DNA of 64,000 nt from assembly GCA_007449985.2 (NCBI GenBank), contig VIIQ02000025.1, positions 186,001-250,000 on the forward strand. The letters run 5' to 3'. Source of the DNA: Desmodesmus armatus (taxonomy: Eukaryota; Chlorophyta; Chlorophyceae; Sphaeropleales; Scenedesmaceae). Below the pieces are notes generated by a model. The model was not told the origin of the DNA, did no database searches, and was given only the letters and a program-made list of their open reading frames with translations. This document shows, one piece after another, positions 1 to 11,275 of the stretch (positions within the stretch are counted from its first letter, which is position 1; each line of letters opens with the position of its first letter). The translations under genes were made by a program, and so were the position numbers.

Positions 1-600
1 CTAGCACACTGACATGTGAGCACCCTGATGGGCTGCTTCTATTGCTCAAGCAACCAGGCTGGTGCTGTCACCCATGAACCTCAAACTCAACAACAGCACT
101 GGCGGAACCTGAGCCAAAATGGCTTTCTGCTTGACAAACCATGTTTCAGGTGGCTGCAGCTTGCCCACCCTGTGATAACCTCGATGAAGATACACTGACA
201 TCTACAAAATCACACCCCACACATGCCACACACCACAAGCTAGTGTACAAAAGAGTCCGCATGTGTGTGTGCAAAGCAGCACGCTGCATCACACAGCGCA
301 TGCTGCTGCTGCCACATCATCACAGCATGAGTCAGCATGGCTCACAGCCATGCATGCATGCTTGGCATGCTGGTGGGTGCAGTCAGCAGTGGGTCTGCAG
401 CCCAGCTCTGCGCCACAGCTGCAGACGACGCAGCTAGCACAGAATCACCTGCTGCTGCTGCCTGCCAACCACAGCTGTGCTGTGAACAGCATGCTGAATG
501 GCTGACGCCACCAACAGCTGGGGCAACCGCCGATGATCTGTGCTAGCACACAACAGCCAAAGAAACCAAGCGTGTTGACACACACAGCAGCCACGCCCAT
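1..600. other. No gene recognised
   Basis: I see no coding region or RNA gene here. Several short open frames overlap on the plus strand, but none resembles a family and none continues through a plausible splice site. This stretch lies downstream of the minus-strand gene ending at 601, so part of it should be that gene's 3' untranslated region. I found no TTACA (TGTAA on the gene strand) in it. Confidence 0.5.
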
Positions 601-1330
601 TCACCCGGTGCGGTTGCGACGGTGCTTCTTCACCCTTTTACCAAACTCCTTTGCTACCTTTTGACCCGCCGACTGCTTCTTCTTCTTCGTCACACCGCCT
701 GCCGCTGCTGTCGCTTTGCCGCCCTTCTTTCCCGCCTTTTTGCTGCTGGGCTTGCTGCTGCCGTCAACTGCCATGCTGTCTGCTGCTGCTCCTGCACGTC
801 CGCGTTGCTGCTGCTGCTCTGGTTCGTCTGACTCCTCCGGCATGTGGTTGACTACTGGTATGGGTTCTGCCTCCATGCATGCTGCTAGTGCTGCTAGGCG
901 CTTGGCATCTGCCTCTGCAGTCCAACCGGACGTCACCTGCGAGTGGCAGGGGAAGGGGAAAGTAAGGCGAAAGCATCAGCAGACAGCAGGGCGACAGCAT
1001 GTTTGACATACTCCAAAAATGGGTCAGCACGAGCAGTGAAGGCAGCCAGCCTGCGGGCAAGAGTATGGTGCTGGTGCTGTGTACTGAGTGTCATCAAGGG
1101 ACGCATAAAGTGTACTAGTATGCATAGGAATACATCTATGGCACTCGGACTGCTGCAGATGCGACCAGCAGGTTTGCTGCTGCAGCAGCAGCCAGAAGTG
1201 ACCAAGGGTCTAGGTGGGGTGTATCACGCTCCAGACAAACAAAACAGATGAAGGCAATACTAACACTAACCTTCTCAGCACGTTGAGTGCGCAGGGCCTT
1301 CTTCCGAGAAGAGCGCTGACTTTTCGCCAT
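601..1330 (-). CDS. LLP-homologue-like small basic nuclear protein
   Basis: Two exons on the minus strand, 1330-1271 and 936-601, give 131 residues. Exon 1 starts MAKSQRSSRKKALRTQR and ends AAG|GTTAGT; exon 2 begins after CTCGCAG in the same phase. The N-terminal MAKS-x-RS-x-RKK signature is that of the LLPH/DUF2423 family (yeast YBL028C-like), small lysine-rich nucleolar or chromatin-associated proteins. The C-terminal half is lysine and alanine rich and ends in a KRVKKHRRNRTG-type basic tail, as expected. An acidic EESDEPE patch and a short Gln run lie between. The match rests on the N-terminal signature, general composition and length; the middle is not conserved enough to judge. The intron is 334 bp. 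Pirin lies divergently upstream at 2689. Confidence 0.78.
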
Positions 1331-2688
1331 CTTTACTGCTGCTGCTGCTGTCGCTGCTCCTCTTACTTCTGCTGTCGCGCTGCTGTCGGAAGGCTATCCG
1401 TACAAGATGTTCCGGAACCGGCCGAGGGGGCTACCAACAACGTCGCCTGAAGTGTCGGTATCAACTTTTTGACTGAAGTGACAGGTTCATGAGAATTTCC
1501 TCCAAAAGACAGCTCCCCCTTGGGAGGGCCACCAGGGCCGCTTATCCATGGTTGAAGAGTGTGACGAAACCAGGAAGAGGAAAAATGGCGTGTGCAGGGA
1601 GCAGCAGCGCTGCGAAGCAAGTGTCTGTCCCATGTCCACATGTCTCAAACCGCTTCTCCAGTCGTGGAGCTGCCGGAGAGGTGTAAGTCTGTTGAGGGCA
1701 GAGAGGTATTGAAGGGCAGGAACGGTCGCTGGGTACCTTTCAAAGGGCAGAGCTTACCTCTGGCCTCTCAGAGGTAAACTCAGCGACCCAATGGGGCAAT
1801 CCACGGACCGTCTTGGATACCCTATGAGGATAAATTCAGGTGCCCACACACTTTGCATGCACTCATACCTTGGCAAAATTTTGCATTACCCTGTGGAGGG
1901 TGAACGTGCAGCAAAAGACGAATAGTGCACCCCACAAGTTGCCATAACATGTCACCATGATAGGCTGATAGGCTGTGTTGGGCGGTATCAAGCCAAGAGG
2001 CGTGCCCATCAGGCACATGCGGTGTTCATTTGCCTGACTGGCAATCGTTTGATAATCATCTTTGAATGTCCCTTACCGACACCTGCGCGCCTTCTGTCCG
2101 CGTGTAAATAGGGTTCAAGCACTGGGGGAGTGGGGTCACCCATGGGCTGACCAGCGGCTGCATACGGTAGGTCTGACGGGTTGCCTGCCTGACAGCTGTT
2201 AAAAGGCACGAGCATTGGTGAATGTGCTAGCTCGTGTGGGGCTTGGTTGTTTGCGCAGCTGGTATGCAAACACACCATTTGGTGAGCTGCGCAGCATGCT
2301 GTCTGACGTCCTAGGACAGGCCTGTCTGTAGCCGTGGAAGATGAACGCCGCTATGCCCTTCTTTGATCGTATTTGTCAGAAACAAGGCAGCGTGTGTCAT
2401 CCAGCTGGCTGCGCTGTTTGAATGAAGGGATGACGAAACGATGATGTGCACGGTAGCAAGGCTGTAGTCTCAGAGCCGAACTATACTTAATGCGTGTCAA
2501 CCTCTCTTGCCTAGTTACTGACCAAGAGTATACTTTCAACCGCGTTTCCTTCACAAGGCACCCCAACAGCACCAGCAGAATCCAGAGAATCCACTGATCA
2601 GTTGACAGCACACCTGCTTGCTGCACTAGCAGACACCGTGTCCACATCCCAGCACAGCGAGATCCAGTCGAAAACACTAGCACCAGCC
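1331..2688. promoter_or_regulatory. Divergent intergenic region, LLPH-like gene and pirin
   Basis: This 1.36 kb separates two divergently transcribed genes, so it should hold both promoters. I could not identify a TATA box or other element with confidence. Short open frames are present on both strands but none is convincing. Confidence 0.5.
1754..1777. repeat. Short perfect inverted repeat
   Basis: A 9-base arm TTACCTCTG is followed six bases later by its reverse complement CAGAGGTAA. It could form a small hairpin or a dyad binding site in the shared upstream region of the two flanking genes. No function can be assigned. Confidence 0.5.
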
Positions 2689-3416
2689 ATGGCAGCAGCC
2701 ACTGCAGGACCTGCTACAGCAGCAGCAGGCTTGAGGGCCGTGCTCAAGGTGAGGTCAAGAACTGCTGCTGTTGCAGCCGTTCAACCACAGGGGTGTTGTG
2801 CTGGAGCACTTATTTTGGTTGTTCTATTTGTACCGCGGCTTTTCATTAGAGCAAACGTTTTTCATTTGGCTGAAGTGGCAAGTAGGGCTATGTATACTCA
2901 TGAGGCTATGTATACTAGTGCTGGCCATGTGTCCGCTGTCTAGGCATGCTCTCATGCAGCAGCTATTGGTGTAAGGCTCTTGCAATGGCTCTCCTGCTTG
3001 CTGCAGTTTAGGTCACAGTCGAGACAAGACATGTACAGCTTCAAGGCAGTGCGCTTCGTCTGTGACCTCCTGCATTGGTATCCTGCAGAGCATGGGGCCA
3101 GTCAATGCAGCGCCACAGCAGGCAGTACCTCTGTGCTGCCGTGCTGTTGTGACCTCTGCATGCTGACGTTGACTTCTGCTGCTGTGCACGTGCAGGCTGT
3201 CCCAGGCATGCAGTTGAGTGAGGGAGCAGGCGTTCAAATACGGCGGACGGTGAGTCAGGGGATTCAACTCCCCCTGAGTGACAGGACCCTTTCCCCACAA
3301 CTGTGCGCATATTCTTTTTGTTGTAGCAAATGCCACACATGCTGACTCTTTCCCGAGTATGGAGCTGTCACGAGGCAGGAGAGAGAGGAAGCTTCTCAGC
3401 AGTCACCTCACAGATC

Positions 3417-3452
<36 letters not shown>

Positions 3453-3540
3453 CCTACACAGGTTGGCACCCCCCGCCTGCGCAACCTTGACCCCTTCCTG
3501 ATGCTAGATGAGTTGAAGTTGCCGCTGCACCTGACAGATC

Positions 3541-3598
<58 letters not shown>

Positions 3599-5731
3599 AT
3601 GTCTGTGCCCCACAGGTTGGCACCCCCCGCCTGCGCAACCTTGACCCTTTCCTGATGCTAGATGAGTTGAAGTTGCCGCTGCACCAGGCCACCGCTGGCT
3701 TCCCTGACCACCCCCACAGGGGCTTTGAGACATGCAGCATCATGCTGGAGGGACAGATGCGGCATGAGGACTCAGCAGGAAACAAGGTGGGTGTGTGTTT
3801 GGGGAAGGGGGAGGAGGGCAGCAAGAAGGCGGTGCCGGTGGTGTTGACAGTTTGTTTGGGGGGGGGGGGGTGTCACATCGTGTGGGAGGGTGAGGCAGTA
3901 TGCGGCAGGCGTAGATGCAGCACAAGGGCTCAGCAGGAAACAAGGTCGCACATCCATTGATCAACCGTCTGACATTATTTTATGTTGTTGACCTCCCTCC
4001 TCTTCCATCCCTCGTTCTATCGTGCAACAGGGTGTGATTGGTCCCGGAGATGTCCGGTGGGTGACCGCGGGCCATGGCTTGGTTACAGTGAGATGCCGCA
4101 TAACCATCATCAACGTATGGATGCTGAGCCTCCTGGCCGTATGCAACCTTCTGATCTCAGCGTGTGCTGCGCCCCCCCCCCCAAACCCCTGTCCTTGTCT
4201 TACAGGGTGTGATTGGTCCCGGAGGTGTCCAGTGGATGACTGCTGGTCGCGGCCTGGTTCACAGTGAGATGCCTGTTGGTGTTGATGGGAGGCTGTGGGG
4301 CTTCCAGTTGTGGATCAACCTGCCCAAGAAACATAAGATGATCAAGCCAAGGTGAGCAAAGTGCAGTCTGGTGCATCTGGCAAGGAAGGGTTTTTAGACG
4401 GAGGGAAGAAGGGTTTTACGGAGGGGCTGGAGGTGCAGGTGAAACCCTTGTACCAGCAAGGTGCTTCCTGGCCAGTGGGCTTTTTTGACAGCATCCCTGC
4501 GCACAAACCCACCCATTTGTTAGGCAAACACTCCATCCAATTGACCGCACACCTCACCCACCCTGCGATTTTCTATGCCTAGCTACCAGGACTAGCAAGC
4601 CTCTGACATCCCAGTTGTTGACAACAGCAGCAGCGGCAGCCACTTATGTCTGATGGCGGGACAGCAAGCGGGGCACACGCCACAGTAATACCCCCTGCAG
4701 AATTCCACCCCCAACCCCACTGACCCTCAGCCCATCTCTCTCACCCCCCCCCCCCCCCCCCCCCTGCAAGCGCAGGTATCAAGACTACCAAGCCTCTGAC
4801 ATTCCTGTCGTTGAGGACAGCAGCAGCGGCACCACTGGCCCCATCAGCACCACTGGCAGCCGCGTTCGTGTGATGGCAGGGCAGCATGGCGGCACCACTG
4901 GCCCCATCAGCATGGTCAACCCCGGCATGTTGCTGGATGTTGTGCTGAGGCCGGGTGGCAGTGTGAGGGTGGACGTACCACAGGGCTGGAGCAGCTTTGC
5001 ATATGTTTATGACGGTGAGTCACCTCTTGTCGGATGTGTTAACTATAAAGGGAATGCTACTGGGGCATGTGCTATCGACTGGTGGTTTCTTTGGGGTGAT
5101 GGCGCTGTGTGCGAATAGTGTGTGTGTGTGTGTGGGGGGGGGGGGGGGTTGAGGGTTCATGGCCCCATCAGCATGCTGCTGGATGTTGTGCTGAGCTCGG
5201 GTGGCAGTGTGAGGGTGGACGTGCCACAGGGCTGGAGCAGCTTTGCATATGTCTATGACGGTGAGCCATCATGGGGGGGGGGTAAAGGGGGTGTGCGACA
5301 GTGGGTGAGTGGGCAGAGGAGGGAGGTTGCGAAGCCTGTCCAGAAGGAGGCCCACACCAAGTCCATGCATGAGGGTCAGGGCGTTGACGTTAGTTGTGGC
5401 TTGTGACTGGCGCCTGCCTAGCTTCCAGCATGGTCAGTGCCGCCTGAGTGGCCCTGCAACAGGGCAGGTGTGTAGCAAGCATACCACAGCAACTGAACCT
5501 AGCAACTCGCGTTGAGGTTCTACAACACCAAAATCTGCTCCTGCCGGTGCCCCTCTCACCAGCAGTGACCCACTCCTTTGCGCACAAACACAGAGACATG
5601 CACACACCTTGCTGACCTGCACCCCAACCCCTTTCCTTCGTCTGCCCTTGCTGCCCCTAGGTTCTGGTCAAATCAGCGCCACCCCAGTGGCCCTGCAGCA
5701 CGCCATCGTCCTGGGCCCTGGAGACCACCTC

Positions 5732-5776
<45 letters not shown>

Positions 5777-6258
5777 CCACAAGGCAGTGACCCTACTGCT
5801 GCTGCTGCTGCTGATGGCTTCAGCTCTGCTGCAGCTGACCACGGGCTGAAGTTTCTGCTGATGGCGGGTGCACCAATCAACGAACCCATCGTGCAGCATG
5901 GGTGAGTCAGCTTGGATGGGAAGGGGGGGGGGCACAGTGCTGGGGGAAGGGGGGGTGGGGCATTGTTTGCTGGGGGTGCGCACATTGCTTACCCCCCATA
6001 CCCCTGCCAGCCCTACCTTGCACCTAGTGATGTAATCAGTGCGAGTCGCCACCTTATCCACCACCTTGGGCACTCCTAACACCGGATGTATCCTCCTACT
6101 TGCACGTGCCCAACAGCGCTCCCTCTTGCCACTCCCCCCCTTCATCTTCATTGTGCAGGCCGTTTGTGATGAACAGTCAGGAGGAGATCATGCAAGCATT
6201 CATGGACCACCAAGCGGGAAAGCTGCAGGACCCAAACGATGACGTGTGGGCAGCATAA
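2689..6258 (+). CDS. Pirin (cupin-fold, metal-binding)
   Basis: Seven exons: 2689-2748, 3196-3249, 3616-3786, 4206-4351, 4776-5014, 5661-5901 and 6159-6258, giving 336 residues; all junctions keep phase. Pirins are double-cupin proteins whose N-terminal barrel binds one metal through three His and one Glu. All four ligands are visible: [10 protein letters not shown] (His70, His72) and LVHSEMP (His114, Glu116). Family members act as transcription cofactors or quercetinase-like dioxygenases; which applies here cannot be told. Other landmarks are [17 protein letters not shown]-like GFQLWINLP and the C-terminal PIVQHGPFVMN-type block across exons 6-7. Exon 6 carries a CAG tract read as a 14-residue alanine run in the second cupin. 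It is longer than the roughly 290-residue animal and plant proteins because of that run and a Gly/Thr-rich insert in exon 5. The start at 2689 is the first ATG of an Ala-rich leader and is the least certain part. Decayed copies of exons 3-6 lie in the introns. Confidence 0.94.
3407..3684 (+). repeat. Tandem duplication of pirin exon 3 acceptor and 5' end
   Basis: Two consecutive units each contain a CAGATCTCTG lead-in, a CTG tract, an acceptor AG and the first 69 bases of exon 3. The first exon fragment is 3462-3530 and the functional one starts at 3616; they differ at one base. The upstream fragment runs directly into the second unit's CTG tract and then a stop (TGA), so use of the first acceptor would truncate the protein just before the His ligands. 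The unit is about 124-155 bp, the difference being CTG-tract length. Confidence 0.93.
4025..4100 (+). pseudogene. Decayed copy of pirin exon 4 5' end
   Basis: After a CAACAG acceptor, bases 4031 to about 4097 match the start of exon 4 at 4206 with several substitutions. A one-base deletion in the segment encoding LVHSEM shifts the frame and destroys both metal ligands. The copy sits about 175 bp upstream of the real exon and retains a usable-looking acceptor. Confidence 0.9.
4585..4675 (+). pseudogene. Strongly decayed copy of pirin exon 5 5' end
   Basis: AGCAAGCCTCTGACATCCCAG and the following CAGCAGCAGCGGC segment mirror the start of exon 5 at 4776-4840. Later sequence (GATGGCGGGACAGCAAG) mirrors the middle of that exon. 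Indels and loss of the acceptor make it non-functional. Confidence 0.75.
5157..5264 (+). pseudogene. Copy of pirin exon 5 3' end with donor
   Basis: This segment repeats the last roughly 105 bases of exon 5 (GCATG-TTGCTGGATGTTGTGCTGA through TATGACG) followed by GTGAGC. It is close to the original at 4906-5014. It has a good donor but no obvious acceptor, being preceded by a G tract. Confidence 0.9.
5418..5470 (+). pseudogene. Decayed copy of pirin exon 6 5' end
   Basis: TGGTCAGTGCCGCC and GAGTGGCCCTGCA resemble the start of exon 6 at 5661-5700 (TGGTCAAATCAGCGCC, CAGTGGCCCTGCA). The match is short and diverged, so this is the weakest of the pirin exon copies. Confidence 0.55.
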
Positions 6259-6542
6259 GCTGCAACAGTGATAGCAACAGCATTGTGAAGTGCTTATTGC
6301 AGCAGCGGCTGCGGGAACCTGCCGAACCGAGCGACATCGCCTGGTGTGCGTTGTCCCCGGGACCATGTACAGCATGACAGGGTTGGTGCTGTTTCAGCAG
6401 CAGCAGCAACCGGCAGCTGGCGTTGCCGCTGCTTGCAATGGTAGCAGTGTTTGGACCTGCTGAGCCTGCAGGCGCCAGACATACGGCCGTTGGTGGTGCC
6501 CGTGGTGTTGTGCTGTGTACCGTTGGCATGGTGTCCCCTTGG

Positions 6543-6547
6543 TGTAA
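6543..6547 (+). terminator. Candidate TGTAA polyadenylation signal for pirin
   Basis: TGTAA, the usual chlorophyte polyadenylation signal, lies about 285 bases after the pirin stop. A five-base motif occurs often by chance, so this is position-based inference. Confidence 0.4.
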
Positions 6548-9038
6548 GCAGGGGTTTCCAGGGAATCCAGCTTGTTGCATCACATGTTGTTGCCCCTGCA
6601 GGGTGGCTGTGCCGTCCCTGTACATGGTCTTTACCAGGCATTGTTGTCTAGCACTCTTTCTGACAGCATTGGACAGGTCGCATCTTTGCCAAGTGGCCCT
6701 GGGCGGGTTGCCGATTGTACACAACAGCAGGATGCGAGCATGCCTTTTATGATCGCAGGATGATGCTTCTCCAGAAGCATAAGCAGACAGGTAGTCAAGC
6801 ATGACTGTGGTGAGGTTTTGTGGTTGTGTGTCCTGAAGGTGCAGGTATGGCGTGTTGCCAAATGACATGCAGTAGTACTGTGCTGCACTGTTGTAAGAGG
6901 TGCCAAGTCGCCAACCACTGCAAAGTGGCATGAGACAGGCACATGCTTCTGGTGTGGGCCCGCCGGGTGAATTTTGGGGTCAACAGGGGACTTTTTTAAC
7001 CCACATGTACACTTGCTGCCCAGTGCCGCACATCTGTACACATTCTCAGCCTCTCAGAGGCTGCTGTGAATATCCATGATCGATCGGTGTACATACATAG
7101 TTATCCATGCCCCAACCTTGCCTGCTAGTCAGAGCAGCCATGATGGATCTGCCCTGGACCGGCTGCCAGGCTCAGCCATGGCTGAACAGCAGCCTGCCAA
7201 TGCAACTTGGCGATCAACACACAGAGCGCCCAGCAGACACAAAGCATCTCCGGCTGCGACGGTTGCACCCAAAGGCGATCACCGGTATCGTACAGTCAGG
7301 GTACAAACAAAGCACCTCCCTGACAAGCCCCTAGGCCCACTCGGTGAGGGGGCTGCAAGGTGCATCTGTAAGTTACACTTGCCTAACAAAGGCCATGCAA
7401 GCATGTCAGCAGGGATGCCGCCACCTGCCACATGTGACCCCATACCTCTAATGGTGGCGGAGGGCAGGCATGGCAGAGTGTTACACCACAGACATGGCGC
7501 GTTGCAGTGCATGCAGCCTTATCATTTGCCCAGTAGCTTGTAGAGTCCTCTACTTGTTGTATACAACACCAGCAACAAGCTGGCAAGCCAACAGCATGCC
7601 AGCCTTGCATTTGGTGTGTCAGGGTGCACAGAGCCTCACAAGGTACTCTGCTTGCTGCTGTATCAACACAAAATGGCACAGAAAATGTACAACAAAACAC
7701 CTGCTGGCACAACACGTGTGTTGACAAAGTGCACAGGCACCCCGTGCTGCTGCTTATGTTGCAGGGCCCGCACAGACGACCCCGTCAGCAGGACAGAACA
7801 CAAGCAATGGCCACACTAGCCGCAGATAGAAGGTGCTACCCTCCATTGTACTCCTTGCCCACAACCCTACACTAGGCAATGCCATCTAGCTGTATGCTAG
7901 GTGCCACCCAGGGCCCTCCCCTAACTTACACCATGCTCTGCTCTGCTCCATGGCCTGTGGATACATATATTCCACAATTGCAGCTGAAACACACATCTAG
8001 AAGCGGCATGCATCGGTCAGCAGTATGCATACTGACTTGAGCTGTGGGGTACAAAGATATGTGTTGTAATCCCCAGGATCCAAATGCCATGAGGTTGACA
8101 CGGTGTGTCAATCGCTAATCAAGTCGGCAACATCAAAAACCTGGGTATCACCACTAGAAGAGTGCACACTGGGCCCTTCTGCTCATGCAGCAACACCATT
8201 GATGCGTTGCCAGCACCGATAACAGGTAAAAGATACCTAACATAGACATGGATAAATAGGGCGAATGCACCGCCCACAGGACAATAGCAAGTATGTACAT
8301 AACATGCAGACAAGCAGCTACGTAGGGTATACCTGATGGCCATGGGATCAGTTGCCGTAGCTGATGATGCGTATGGCGGTAAAAAAACAAGTCATATCTC
8401 ATTCCATGTCACAACGAGGGTCATCCTGTGACAGTAAGCTGTGCCTAGGGCTCAGGTAAGCTTTCCCTATCAGCTATGCACCCCGTCAGCTGTGCTCAGC
8501 TGCCCCTGCATTGCTGCAGGCCCTGCTGGTGGTTGCCTGCTATCAAACCTCTTACACCTGAAGAGCCATCCTGCTCTGCCTGCTGCTGCTGCTGCTGCTG
8601 GACTGCTGCTCTGTAAAGGCAAATGTAGTACCTAAGTAACGGCCGCTGCCGAATACTAGTTTTTGCTGAAACAGTGCACATAATGTAACCTGTGCAACAG
8701 GCCTAAGCCCCAACCGCTGTGTGGGCGCTACCAGTAAAAATGCAATTGATGCTGCTGCTGCCACCCTGCACTGCTGCTGCTGCCACTGAATCTGCCTGTA
8801 ACCTGACAACATTCATAGCTGCTCCCACTGCAGCGCCCATTGCTACCTCTGGTATTGACATCGCCATCGCAATTTTGCTGCAGCAGCCGCTGCCTTTGAT
8901 CAGATAGCATACACAGGGCCCCCATGCTCTGCTGCTGCTGTAGCTGCTGCTTGCAGCGTCATATGTGTGATGGTTGTCACTGCTTCCTTTGCGTCTGAAT
9001 GCCGCTGCTACCGCCGCAGCCGCTGCTGTTGCTGCTGC

Positions 9039-9092
9039 TGCTGCTGCCGCAAGTTCATGCTGCCTTGAACTCGTCAGCATCCATGATGCCCC
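9039..9092 (-). pseudogene. Copy of the POT transporter C-terminal exon end
   Basis: GTTCATGCTGCCTTGAACTC and the following CGTCAGCATCCATG repeat the end of the last exon at 9255-9287, including the stop codon, again next to a CTG tract. It lies about 205 bp downstream of the real end and is another tandem duplication reaching an exon edge. Confidence 0.85.
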
Positions 9093-9256
9093 CCTTGCCG
9101 CATGCTCGGTCTGCTGCGGCTGCTGGTTCGTATGTCATTGTCGTAGTAGCCGCCACTGCTTTATTTGCGGCTGCCTGCTGCTGCTGCTTATGATTTCACC
9201 GTTGTAGGGCAGCCACTGCTTTGTATGCCGCTGCTGCTGCTGCTGCTGCTGCCAGT

Positions 9257-11243
9257 TCATGCTGCCTTGAACTCGTCAGCATCCATGGAGCCCCCCTTGC
9301 CGCTCGCCTTGGGCACCACCGGCTTCTCTGTGTAGTTGCGGGCGATAAGTGTGTAGGCAATTGTGCCCAACACCAGGATGCCCGCATTGAGGAAAAAATA
9401 CCTGTAGAAGCAAGATTTCAGGGCGCAAAGGTAAGAAAGCAAACGTTTGCAAGTGTGGGGTCAAGGTATGGACAAGCAGCACTGGGGGAACGGCCTTATC
9501 GTCGCATGACGTCGGGTGGGCGTTGCATGCGTCGTGCAAGAGTCGTGTAAGCGTCGTGTGCGACTTTCAGGCGACGGTTAGTGCGACGGGACGTCGCCCA
9601 GCAGTCGACTTTGCGTCGCATGGCTCTTTGCCTGACGCCCACCCGACGCCATGCGACCAGCGTGGCTTGGGAGTCGCCTATGCGTCGTGCAACAGTTGCC
9701 TAAGCGTCTAGCCTGCCCGCTCACACCATCGATTTGCAGTCGCCTTGGCGTCGTGCAGGCGTCTGCTTTGAATTGGGGGGGAACCACTTCCTCAGCTGTT
9801 TGGGCAAGCTGTGAATCTTTTGCACTGTCAGGGCTGTGCTGGGCCACAACCTTGCTGTATTCTGGTTGTATGCGTGTGTGGGGGGGGACCCCTACCCTGC
9901 AGGATTGTCAGCCTGAGTCAGCTGCAGCTGGTCAGCTGGTGGGTGCTACTAGTTTGCTGTCTGCGCTGCCTGGGTGAAACATATAGATGCGCCTGCACTG
10001 AGACTCGGTGCCAGCTCTGCTGTCGTGGCCCATCACCCTTTGTTGTTGAGTGCCATCCACAGAACATGACTCTCAGAGGCACAACGGTTGTCGCCTAGTT
10101 GGCGTCTCGCAGACAACTGGTACCACATGTGCTGGACAAGTGGAGATGTCTGGCAGCACGGATGTACAAAGAACGTTGCATCCTGACAGCCCTTTCTTTG
10201 GAGTCTGTACAGTTGGAGACATAAATGCAGGCGGTGCTCATGCTGGGGCGGACCCACAGCACAGCTGACAGCTGCAAGCCCCCGCCCACTCGCAGATCGC
10301 TAGGCTAAACACTGGGGGAGCCCTGGCCCCCTTCTCCTTTAGCCACGCATGCCAGCGTTTTTTTTCATGCAGCGCTCAGGGTTGCCCATGAACAGGGCAC
10401 GGGACACTCCCCCCAGGGGAGCATGCAGCTCGTGGGTGGGTGAGTGGGTGCCACAGTGCAGGCCCTCAAGGTCTCCTGCAGACTGTCAAACTCAGAGAAG
10501 ATCCAGACCATCAAGAATGGTCTGAAAAACGTCACACCTGCCACCCCTGTGTTTTCCTGTGCCCAACTACACTGTTCAGTTCAAAGCTGTCTGTCACAAC
10601 AGCAAGCAGCTCAAGGAACCACCAACTGTCGACCACTGTACAGTAATCACAACGTCACGTTCAAACAGTCTTTGTTCTATTGGTTATAGTCAATTTTCAT
10701 CCAGAACGACGATGAACCCCGGAAAGGGATTAGTCCAGCACACACACATACGTGACGTACAGCAGCTAATCGCTCAATGCTCTGCAGAAGAATTAAAAAT
10801 GACGCTGAATATTGACGATCCAGTGCAACGGAGTTAGCAGGACGGCTGCACGTGCACAAGTGCTGTTTATCAGTTGCTACTGTTGCAGTTGCCCGCCATA
10901 ACAGAGAGGTGAGAGAGGTGACACAGCAGGGGCAGGCAGGGATAAAGGACTTGCAGGGCAAGTCGAGCCACATGATGCAGCAAATCTATGGCAAGGAGGG
11001 CGGCATGTCGGCAGCGGTTCGCACGCTTTGCGACACCAGCACCAAGTATGGCAAGCAGCTGCACCAGCTACAGCAGCAGCTGGCTGCTATCGGCAAGCAG
11101 GTGCAGCAGCTCGAGCAGTGTAACCAGCAGCCCCGGCCAGCTCCCCCGCCGCCGCCACAACAGCAGGAGGGGGACGCAGCTGACAGCCACTCAGCCGCGT
11201 CCCTGCCACCTCCACAGCGGGAGCGACCTCTAGCAGCACAGCA

Positions 11244-11275
<32 letters not shown>

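Larger units (their letters stand above)
6259..9256. other. Convergent intergenic region, no gene recognised
   Basis: Three kilobases between the 3' ends of pirin (plus) and the POT transporter (minus). It holds only short, overlapping, unsupported open frames. Near 8.5-9.2 kb it becomes CTG/GCC rich. A copy of the transporter's last coding bases lies at about 9039-9092. Confidence 0.6.

Noticed and set aside
2117..2130. CACTGGGGGAG as another transposon terminus
   Set aside because: No inverted partner or target duplication was found nearby; only about ten bases match.
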